From: Candidatus Blautia stercoravium | GTDB taxonomy: Bacteria > Bacillota > Clostridia > Lachnospirales > Lachnospiraceae | Assembly: GCA_019114495.1 (NCBI GenBank) | Contig: DXFK01000061.1 | Coordinates: 1 to 38,871, forward strand | Length of the DNA: 38,871 bases | Direction of reading: 5' to 3' | Part shown: piece after piece, positions 32,685 to 38,871 of the stretch | Layout: the number at the start of each line of letters is the position of its first letter | Numbering within the stretch: the stretch's first letter is position 1 | Translations under genes and position numbers: made by a program | Notes under the pieces: model-generated | What the model was told of the DNA's origin: nothing | Database searches by the model: none | Seen by the model: the letters and a program-made list of their open reading frames with translations, nothing else

Positions 32685-34028
32685 ATGGATACAAAAAATC
32701 GCTTTTTTTCTAATGCAGATTTGCGGAAGCTGATTGTACCGCTGATTATAGATCAGTTTCTGCAGGCTTTTGTGGGACTGACGGACTCTGTTATGGTGGC
32801 CAGAGTGGGAGAAGCGGCTGTTTCAGGGGTATCTCTGATTGAAACGGTTATGGTACTGATTCTGAATATTTTTACCGCCCTGGCTACAGGAGGTGCGGTT
32901 ATTGTGGGGCAGTTTCTGGGTAAGAAGAGAGAAGAAATGGCATGTAAAGCTACCAATCAGCTCCTTTCTTTTACTCTGAAATCCTCTTTGGGAGTTATGG
33001 CGGTATGTTACCTGGGACGGAATTTTATCACACATGTGGTATTTGGAAAAATTGATGCGGATGTGATGTATAACTGCAACGTGTATCTGCTGATTGTATT
33101 TGCATCTATTCCCATGACAGCCCTTTATAATGCAGGTGCTTCCATTTTCAGATCCATGGGGAATTCGTCAGTGGCAATGAAAACATCCCTTTTGATGAAT
33201 GTTATCAATGTCTGCGGCGATACTATTTTAATCTTTGGTTTTCACCGGGGAGTGGAGGGTGTAGCCATTCCCACACTGGTTTCCAGAACGGTGACATGCA
33301 TTATTATGCTGAAGCTTTTAAATAACCAAAACCAGGTACTTCACATTTACCATCCGTTTTCTTTTAAGACAGACGGAAGCCTTTTGAAAAAGATTCTCTA
33401 TATCGGAATCCCTAACGGCCTGGAAAACAGCATGTTCCAGCTTGGAAAAATTCTGGTTCTGAGTATTGTAACCAGCTTCGGAACAGCGTCTATTGCAGCC
33501 AATGCAGTTTCCAATAATGTGGCAACCTTTGCAATTCTGCCGGGGATGTCTATGGGATTTGCCATGCTGACGGTGACGGCCCAGTGTGTGGGAGCCGGAG
33601 ACTTTGAACAGGTGCGGTATTATACAAAAAAACTGATGAAGACGGCTTATGCGGCGTTATTTGCCATGAATATTCTGGTTGTGGCGGCGATTCCCTTTAT
33701 TATTAAAATATATGGATTATCGGCAGAAGCCAGCGGATATGCGTATAAGATTCTGATGTATCACTCGCTTTGCGTCATAACCATATGGCCTTTGTCCTTT
33801 TCTCTGCCAAATACGTTAAGGGCAGCCGCAGATGTGAAATTTACCATGATTCTGGCAATTATTTCCATGTGGGTTTTTCGAATGGGTTTCAGCATTGTAC
33901 TGGGTGTGTATTTGAAACTGGGCGTATTTGGTGTATGGGTGGCCATGACTATAGACTGGCTGTTCCGCGGCATATGCTTTACGATTCGTTATGCAAAAGG
34001 AAAATGGAAACAGGCATCACTGGTTTAA
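32685..34028 (+). CDS. MATE family efflux transporter (third copy)
   Basis: A 447-residue, 12-helix antiporter. The N-terminus LRKLIVPLIIDQFLQAFVGL with LTDSVMVARVGEAAVSGVSL is typical of MATE helices 1-2. The second repeat is GIPNGLENSMFQLGKILVLS. TAAAGGAGTTTTCT precedes the ATG. The gene for a pentapeptide-repeat protein follows 17 bp downstream, so they form a probable operon. The exported compound is unknown. Confidence 0.93.
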   Translation: MDTKNRFFSNADLRKLIVPLIIDQFLQAFVGLTDSVMVARVGEAAVSGVSLIETVMVLILNIFTALATGGAVIVGQFLGKKREEMACKATNQLLSFTLKSSLGVMAVCYLGRNFITHVVFGKIDADVMYNCNVYLLIVFASIPMTALYNAGASIFRSMGNSSVAMKTSLLMNVINVCGDTILIFGFHRGVEGVAIPTLVSRTVTCIIMLKLLNNQNQVLHIYHPFSFKTDGSLLKKILYIGIPNGLENSMFQLGKILVLSIVTSFGTASIAANAVSNNVATFAILPGMSMGFAMLTVTAQCVGAGDFEQVRYYTKKLMKTAYAALFAMNILVVAAIPFIIKIYGLSAEASGYAYKILMYHSLCVITIWPLSFSLPNTLRAAADVKFTMILAIISMWVFRMGFSIVLGVYLKLGVFGVWVAMTIDWLFRGICFTIRYAKGKWKQASLV

Positions 34029-34045
34029 TGAGGACATGAGAGAAA

Positions 34046-34723
34046 ATGAAGAAAAAAGGATTTAAGGAACCATCTCTTCCACGGGAACTGATTGCAGCAA
34101 AGGCGGGAAAAGAATTGCTGGAGGAAGCAAAGAAACAGGAGACGGAAATTATAAAAAGAGAAATTGCAAAAGTATACCTGACCAGGTTTGACGGCAGCGG
34201 GATGTCTTTTCAGCAGAACTTGTTTCAGAACTGCCGTTTTGAAGGATGTAACTTCAATGAAGCATTTTTTCAGGATGTAAAATTTATCAACTGCAGCTTC
34301 TGTCATTCCGGTTTCAATGACGCAGTCTTTAGATCCTGTTCCTTTCTGTCTTGCAAAGGTGAGGGCGCGGATTTTTACGGAAGCAGCATGTACCATGTAT
34401 CTTTTCAGGACTGCTCCATGGCAGAATCGGTGTTTGACGCTGCTAAAATGAGTTACGTCAGAGGCGAACGTACAGACTTTTCAAAAGCAGGATTCAGCAA
34501 ATGCAGGATGTCCAACACGGATTGGAATCATACCTGTTTCCGGCAGGCAAATTTCTTCAAAACCGTACTTAAAGGGCAGGATTTTACCCGGTGTGATATC
34601 GAGGGCCTTGTTCTTTCAGACGGAAAAGGAGAACTGGAAGGGGTGTCGGTCAATACCTTTCAGGCATTGGAATTAGCGAAACGGCTGGGGATTCTGATAA
34701 AAGATTCAGAGGAAAGTTTTTGA
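34046..34723 (+). CDS. Pentapeptide-repeat protein
   Basis: A 225-residue protein. After a charged helical N-terminus (about 1-45) it shows a run of A(D/N)LxX-type pentapeptides, for example FQNCRFEGCNFNEAFFQDVK and FSKAGFSKCRMSNTDW, predicted to fold as a right-handed quadrilateral beta-helix. It is unusually rich in Cys and Phe at repeat centres. Some relatives (Qnr, MfpA) mimic DNA and protect gyrase, but most have no known role. It follows a MATE gene by 17 bp, and a role in tolerance to toxic compounds is speculative. Confidence 0.9.
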   Translation: MKKKGFKEPSLPRELIAAKAGKELLEEAKKQETEIIKREIAKVYLTRFDGSGMSFQQNLFQNCRFEGCNFNEAFFQDVKFINCSFCHSGFNDAVFRSCSFLSCKGEGADFYGSSMYHVSFQDCSMAESVFDAAKMSYVRGERTDFSKAGFSKCRMSNTDWNHTCFRQANFFKTVLKGQDFTRCDIEGLVLSDGKGELEGVSVNTFQALELAKRLGILIKDSEESF

Positions 34724-34729
34724 AAAAAT

Positions 34730-34765
34730 AAACAGAGAAACATTGAAAAATCCTCTGTTTTACAT
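34730..34765 (+). terminator. Possible terminator after the pentapeptide-repeat gene
   Basis: AAACAGAG (34730-34737) pairs with CTCTGTTT (34753-34760) across a 15-base loop. It is short and A+T-rich, with only a weak T-run. Confidence 0.45.
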
Positions 34766-34825
34766 AGAATAACAGGAACTTGAGTTGCTTATACAAACAG
34801 AATAGAAAAAGAAAAAAATATCGCT

Positions 34826-35224
34826 GTGAAAGTGTGGGCAGTGGTATCTATTGGTCTGAAGGAGTGGATGTTCTGTTATACCAGAGCAGTGGCGAAAAGG
34901 ATAAACTCCAGTGCCCTGATAGCGTACGCATGGTGCCACCGTTTGGACGCCCTGGCTTCGGTAGGCACATTTGTGGGGATTCGGGGTATTGATGTGCTGC
35001 ACACCAGACTGTTTGGAACCAGTATTTATGTGGAGATTGAAATTTCTGCGGATGGAGATATGATCCTGTGGGAAGGACACGAAATTTCCCGGCAGATGCA
35101 CGACAGGATAGAAGAAAAATTCTCTCTGGTGAAGCGCTGCATGGTGCATGTTAACCCGATTGAAAAGGGGCAAGTGAGGAATAACGAAAATTTTGCAGTT
35201 TTCACAAGTATTTTGCTCTTGTAA
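34826..35224 (+). pseudogene. Truncated and internally deleted CDF cation-efflux transporter
   Basis: The frame reads as pieces of a cation diffusion facilitator (usually about 290-380 residues). SIGLKEWMFCYTRAVAKRIN with SSALIAYAWCHRLDALASVG matches helix 4-5, and DVLHTRLFGTSIYVEIEIS with MHDRIEEKFSLVKRCMVHVN matches the cytoplasmic domain. The first three helices are missing, and about 60-80 residues between FVGIRG and IDVLHT are deleted. The zinc-site motif (A-D-A-W-H-H-R-S-D) has become AYAWCHRLD, losing metal ligands. There is no ribosome site. The final residues after HVNPIEKG are read-through. Confidence 0.82.
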
Positions 35225-35247
35225 ATTTGAGGGCAATAATCTATAAT
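35219..35247 (+). promoter_or_regulatory. Probable guaA promoter
   Basis: -35 TTGTAA (35219-35224), 17-bp spacer, perfect -10 TATAAT (35242-35247). The -35 coincides with the end of the decayed CDF frame. Confidence 0.6.
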
Positions 35248-35306
35248 TATTTTTATATATTTTCTGTTAGAAAACTATTCATTATAAAGAACAGGAGGAC
35301 ATTTCT

Positions 35307-36851
35307 TTGAAAAGAGAAACCGTTATTGTACTTGATTTCGGAGGACAGTATAATCAGTTAATTGCAAGACGCGTGCGCGAATGTAATGTGTATTGCGAAA
35401 TCTATTCTTATAAAACAGATATTGAAAAAATTAAAGCTATTGGGCCAAAGGGAATTATTTTTACCGGGGGACCGAACAGTGTTTACCTGGAGGATTCTCC
35501 TACTTATACAAAAGAAATCTTTGAACTGGGCGTTCCGATTCTGGGCATCTGCTACGGTTCTCAGCTTATGATGCATTTGCTGGGCGGAAAAGTAGAAAAA
35601 GCTCCGGTAAGAGAATATGGAAAAATCGAAGTAACGGTGAATCAGAAGTCCAAACTTTTTGAAAATGTATCTGAAAAGACTATCTGCTGGATGAGTCACA
35701 ACGATTACATCTCCCAGGCAGCGCCGGGATTTGAAATCAGTGCGCATACCTCTGATTGTCCGGTGGCAGCAGTGGAAAACGTGGAAAAAGGTCTGTATGC
35801 CACACAGTTCCACCCGGAAGTTCTGCACACCCAGGAAGGAAAGAAAATGCTTTCCAACTTTGTCTACAATGTGTGCCAGTGCTCCGGCGACTGGAAAATG
35901 GATTCCTTTGTGGAAGAGTCCATCAAAGCCATTCGTGAAAAGGTAGGAGACGGAAAAGTGCTCTGCGCCCTGTCCGGCGGTGTGGATTCTTCTGTGGCAG
36001 CTGTTATGTTGTCCAAAGCAGTAGGAAATCAACTTACCTGCGTCTTCGTAGACCACGGTCTTCTTCGTAAAAATGAGGGAGATGAGGTTGAGGCAGTCTT
36101 TGGCCCGGAGGGTCACTATGATTTGAACTTTATCCGTGTCAATGCCCAGGAACGCTTCTATGAGAAATTAAAAGGCGTGGAAGAGCCTGAAAGAAAACGA
36201 AAGATTATCGGTGAAGAATTTATCCGTGTATTTGAAGAAGAGGCAAAGAAAATCGGGGCTGTGGACTTCCTGGTACAGGGAACCATTTACCCGGACGTTG
36301 TGGAAAGCGGCGTTGGCGGTGAGTCCACTGTTATTAAATCCCACCACAACGTAGGCGGTCTGCCGGATTACGTAGACTTCAAGGAAATCATCGAACCTCT
36401 GCGGGACTTGTTTAAAGACGAAGTGCGGAAAGCAGGACTGGAGCTTGGTATTCCGGAATATCTGGTGTTTAGACAGCCATTCCCGGGACCGGGTCTTGGA
36501 ATCCGTATCATCGGAGAGGTTACGGCTGAGAAAGTAAAGATGGTACAGGAAGCAGATGCTATCTGGAGAGAAGAGATTGCAAAAGCCGGAATCGACAGAG
36601 AGATTGGCCAGTACTTTGCGGCGTTGACAAATATGCGGTCTGTGGGGGTTATGGGAGACGAGAGAACCTATGACTATGCCATTGCGCTTAGAGCGGTGAC
36701 TACTACAGACTTTATGACTGCAGAGAGTGCGGAGATTCCTTGGGAGGTTATTGGGAAAACCACCAGCAGGATTGTGAATGAAGTGAAGCATATTAACAGA
36801 GTTATGTATGACTGCACGGGGAAACCGCCGGCTACGATTGAGTTCGAGTAA
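35307..36851 (+). CDS. guaA: GMP synthase (glutamine-hydrolysing)
   Basis: This enzyme converts XMP, ATP and glutamine to GMP, the last step of guanine nucleotide synthesis. It has 514 residues. The class I amidotransferase triad is Cys82 (GICYGSQ), His169 and Glu171 (QFHPEV). The ATP pyrophosphatase P-loop is LSGGVDSSV (222-230), and the C-terminal dimerisation domain ends [20 protein letters not shown]. The start is TTG at 35307 with AGGAGG eight bases upstream; no ATG is suitably placed. No purine riboswitch is apparent in the short leader. Confidence 0.98.
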   Translation: MKRETVIVLDFGGQYNQLIARRVRECNVYCEIYSYKTDIEKIKAIGPKGIIFTGGPNSVYLEDSPTYTKEIFELGVPILGICYGSQLMMHLLGGKVEKAPVREYGKIEVTVNQKSKLFENVSEKTICWMSHNDYISQAAPGFEISAHTSDCPVAAVENVEKGLYATQFHPEVLHTQEGKKMLSNFVYNVCQCSGDWKMDSFVEESIKAIREKVGDGKVLCALSGGVDSSVAAVMLSKAVGNQLTCVFVDHGLLRKNEGDEVEAVFGPEGHYDLNFIRVNAQERFYEKLKGVEEPERKRKIIGEEFIRVFEEEAKKIGAVDFLVQGTIYPDVVESGVGGESTVIKSHHNVGGLPDYVDFKEIIEPLRDLFKDEVRKAGLELGIPEYLVFRQPFPGPGLGIRIIGEVTAEKVKMVQEADAIWREEIAKAGIDREIGQYFAALTNMRSVGVMGDERTYDYAIALRAVTTTDFMTAESAEIPWEVIGKTTSRIVNEVKHINRVMYDCTGKPPATIEFE

Positions 36852-36856
36852 TTAGC

Positions 36857-36902
36857 AAATCCCGAGAACCCTTGGAAATAAAGGGCTCCCGGGATTTTTT
36901 CT
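36857..36902 (+). terminator. guaA terminator
   Basis: AAATCCCGAGAACCCTT pairs with AAGGGCTCCCGGGATTT around a seven-base loop, followed by a T-run (to about 36900). Confidence 0.9.
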
Positions 36903-36934
36903 ATCCTCGTGATGTTAATGTGATGTTAAAAGTT

Positions 36935-37078
36935 CTATTTTGCACCTATTCCATATAGTTTGCTGTATTTCGGAATCGTTGTATCAACCATAAACTGATC
37001 AAGATTTTTTAGGCTTCCCTGCGACAATTCGCAAGATGATATGGCATCAGAGTACATGGCCCTTGTGTTTATTGGGGT
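36935..37078 (-). pseudogene. C-terminal gene fragment next to the insertion sequence
   Basis: On the minus strand an open frame of 47 codons ends at TAG 36935-36937. It contains SDAISSCELSQGSLKNLDQF and MVDTTIPKYSKLYGIGAK. It is interrupted upstream by a stop near the start of the IS region, so it is probably the 3' end of a gene cut by the element or by deletion. I do not recognise the family, and no ribosome site is seen before its internal Met (37057). Confidence 0.35.
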
Positions 37079-37079
37079 T

Positions 37080-38871
37080 CAGCGATTTTTGTCCTTTTCA
37101 CGGACTATAGTAATTTATTCTTTTCCTTTGCTTTTTTTCTGGATATTTCTCATTTTACTTTTGGTTATGAATTGATAATCCGTTCGGAAACCACAGACCT
37201 CATGAAGATCATCTGTGATGGCTTTCCGTTTGTATAAAGGGATAAAACCCTGTTCTTGTACCTCAGCAAAATTCATTTCTTTTATGGCATCTAATAATTC
37301 TTCGCATGTATATTTGGAATCCAGCTTTTTCTCGAGAAAACGGTAAAGAGTCAATGCGAGGAAACAAATCAGGAAATGTGCCTTGATGCGGTTTTCATCC
37401 TGTAAATAAACAGGTCTTGCAGAAAAATCTGTTTTCATAATCCGGAAACATTCTTCTATCTGCCATCTGCCTTCACTGACTTTTAAAATATCACTGACTT
37501 CATCATCTAAAAGATCTGTGCATACAGCATAGAGCCCATCATACTGCGTCTCTTCAGAAATCTTATCTTCATCCAGATAATGCTTAACATCAGCAGCTTC
37601 ACCATCTTTTGTAACAGCCATGGTTCCAAGGAAACGCGCCGGATCGTTAGGGTTCTTACGGTTCTTTTTTGTGCTTCCTGAATCGAGCATCTTTTGTGCC
37701 CGTTCAATCTGTTTGCTGCGGATGGATTTTTGGTAAAGGGCATATTTAGGAGAATAGGTGACAATCAAACGCTGATGAAGCTTCTTTGTAGTATAAGGTT
37801 CGTCCTTATAATAAAGACCTTTGTCATCGTCTGGCAGCGTTGTGATATCAACAGGGATGTCATCGGATACCCTTTTAAAGCCCAGTGGATTTAAGGCCCA
37901 TTCTTTTTCTTCCTTCTTCAGTTTTCTAATGGACTGGGTTACGATATAAGCCCGTTCCCCCATGTGATTATATTCCCGGATGGATTCGGAACCCAGTCCG
38001 GCATCGCTGCAATAAATAAATTTCTGACAATCAAAATCTCCGAGGACTTTCCTTTCTAATGGTTTGAGGGAAGTCTGCTCATTTGCATTTCCCGGAAAGA
38101 GAGAGAACGCAAGCGGAATCCCATCCCCGTCCATAAACAATCCCATCTGGATGACCGGATTGGGGCGGTTCTCTTTACTCTTGCCATATTTCTTGCTGCC
38201 ATCTTCTTGTTCAATCTCAAAGTAATAATTCGAACAGCCATAATAAAGGATCTTATCATTTCTTGCCCCAAGAAAGTGGGAGTTTTTATAAACTTCTGCC
38301 TGGATAAGATCACATTCAGAACCGAGGACATCTAAAGCCCGATAAACATCATGGAGTTCATAGGAAGGTTTTTCGAGAAACTCAGAAGCTACCTTGTAAG
38401 AAGAACGCTTACTGCAAGGTTCTAGGATTCTTGCATAAATCAAATCCGACAAAATGGCATTAATATCATACTTGAATTTGTGATTTTGTTTTAATTTCCG
38501 GCAGATTTTATTCATTTGCAACTGATAATAAACGGATTGCAGAAACAGATAGCCACCACGAAAAAAGACCTGTTTATCATATGCTAACTGCCTGTCAGCG
38601 TGGAATGGAATCAAAACGGTTTGGGCTTCTTTTTCCTTTTTATATTTTTCAGTTTCTATTTTCACTTCATTTTTTGCCCATGCAACAACATCATCTCTTG
38701 TAGGACCGTGTTCAGGAAGAAGCTGCTCTAAGGTTCCCAACTTACGGACAATTGTTGAAGTAGTGCTGCCATTTGCTTTTACATAAGATTTGCAGATATA
38801 AAAGGACTCAGCATTTTTAGATTTCGTTATGTGAAGATTCATATACCATCCCTCCCAACCCTTATTATATC
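37080..38871 (-). mobile_element. Insertion sequence of the IS1634 type (right end outside window)
   Basis: The transposase gene occupies nearly all of it. The left end is estimated near 37080-37110 because coding-like foreign sequence stops at 37078; the stretch includes GTCCTTTTCACGGAC. The other end must lie beyond 38871, so inverted repeats and target duplication cannot be checked here. Confidence 0.6.
37115..38842 (-). CDS. IS1634-like (IS4 superfamily) DDE transposase
   Basis: A 575-residue transposase, apparently complete. The N-terminus MNLHITKSKNAESFYICKSY is typical of IS1634-type proteins. Catalytic region: GLFMDGDGIPLAFSLFPGN (first Asp), KFIYCSDAGLGSESIREYN (second Asp), and GRWQIEECFRIMKTDF (Glu of the YREK-like motif) with RIKAHFLICFLALTLYRFLE after it. 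GGGAGGGATGGT precedes the ATG at 38842. Intact length and a good ribosome site suggest an active or recently active element. Confidence 0.95.
   Translation of the reverse strand: MNLHITKSKNAESFYICKSYVKANGSTTSTIVRKLGTLEQLLPEHGPTRDDVVAWAKNEVKIETEKYKKEKEAQTVLIPFHADRQLAYDKQVFFRGGYLFLQSVYYQLQMNKICRKLKQNHKFKYDINAILSDLIYARILEPCSKRSSYKVASEFLEKPSYELHDVYRALDVLGSECDLIQAEVYKNSHFLGARNDKILYYGCSNYYFEIEQEDGSKKYGKSKENRPNPVIQMGLFMDGDGIPLAFSLFPGNANEQTSLKPLERKVLGDFDCQKFIYCSDAGLGSESIREYNHMGERAYIVTQSIRKLKKEEKEWALNPLGFKRVSDDIPVDITTLPDDDKGLYYKDEPYTTKKLHQRLIVTYSPKYALYQKSIRSKQIERAQKMLDSGSTKKNRKNPNDPARFLGTMAVTKDGEAADVKHYLDEDKISEETQYDGLYAVCTDLLDDEVSDILKVSEGRWQIEECFRIMKTDFSARPVYLQDENRIKAHFLICFLALTLYRFLEKKLDSKYTCEELLDAIKEMNFAEVQEQGFIPLYKRKAITDDLHEVCGFRTDYQFITKSKMRNIQKKSKGKE

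Noticed and set aside
35225..35306. Purine riboswitch upstream of guaA
   Set aside because: The leader from the predicted start is only about 55 bases, with no purine aptamer core.
35358..36116. Minus-strand 252-codon open frame inside guaA
   Set aside because: Antisense shadow of a highly conserved enzyme.

Overview
The window looks like chromosome from a low-to-moderate GC anaerobic Firmicute, most likely a gut Lachnospiraceae (Blautia-like). This is inferred from the bacterial V-type ATPase operon, hybrid-cluster protein, sigma-54 with an RocR-type activator, NSS, BCCT and several MATE transporters, and strong AGGAGG ribosome sites. I cannot name the species from sequence alone.

Layout. 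1-5624 (minus strand): the promoter-proximal part of a V-type ATPase operon, in transcription order stalk H/G, C, I, K, F, E and A, with A running off the left edge. 5974-6838: trmB and a 49-aa basic protein. 6990-8788: an AT-rich two-gene cassette, an AAA ATPase overlapping an RloB/TOPRIM-like protein, resembling RloAB/AbiL-type phage defence. 8790-11109: an AraC regulator divergent from a galactokinase-family gene. 11482-11554: tRNA-Lys(CTT), then a MATE transporter. 13042-16141: hcp, a Crp/Fnr regulator and a dicluster ferredoxin, joined by two near-identical palindromic operators. 16198-20299: yqeY, a TRIC-type membrane protein, an NSS transporter, an internally deleted AGCS symporter and an acyltransferase. 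20457-23565: a CapA-like protein, a small membrane protein and rpoN. 23562-30149: a sigma-54 activator divergent from an operon of one BCCT transporter and two histidine-ammonia-lyase-fold proteins. 30150-35224: a decayed stretch, a small orphan gene, two MATE transporters, ybaK, a pentapeptide-repeat protein and a ruined CDF transporter. 35307-36851: guaA. 37115-38842: an IS1634-like transposase.

The most interesting locus is 23562-30149. Both lyase-fold proteins keep most of the HAL/PAL scaffold, but exactly the three residues (Ala-Ser-Gly) that form the MIO electrophile are missing after the conserved GSVG. They are co-transcribed with a transporter of the family that imports quaternary-ammonium compounds. 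The HAL-fold enzyme known to work without MIO, ergothionase, eliminates trimethylamine from a betaine amino acid. I therefore infer a sigma-54-controlled uptake and betaine-lyase pathway acting on ergothioneine, hercynine or another trimethylammonium amino acid. The control parts are visible: a perfect -24/-12 promoter, an upstream palindromic site, and a sigma-70 promoter for the activator whose -35 overlaps that site.

A second readable circuit is the hcp cluster. A palindrome with consensus GTGGTTWTAACCAC is centred at -41.5 from the predicted starts of both hcp and the ferredoxin gene, the class II activator position for Crp/Fnr proteins.

Several genes are decaying. An AGCS symporter and a CDF transporter have each lost their middle, leaving joined terminal pieces.
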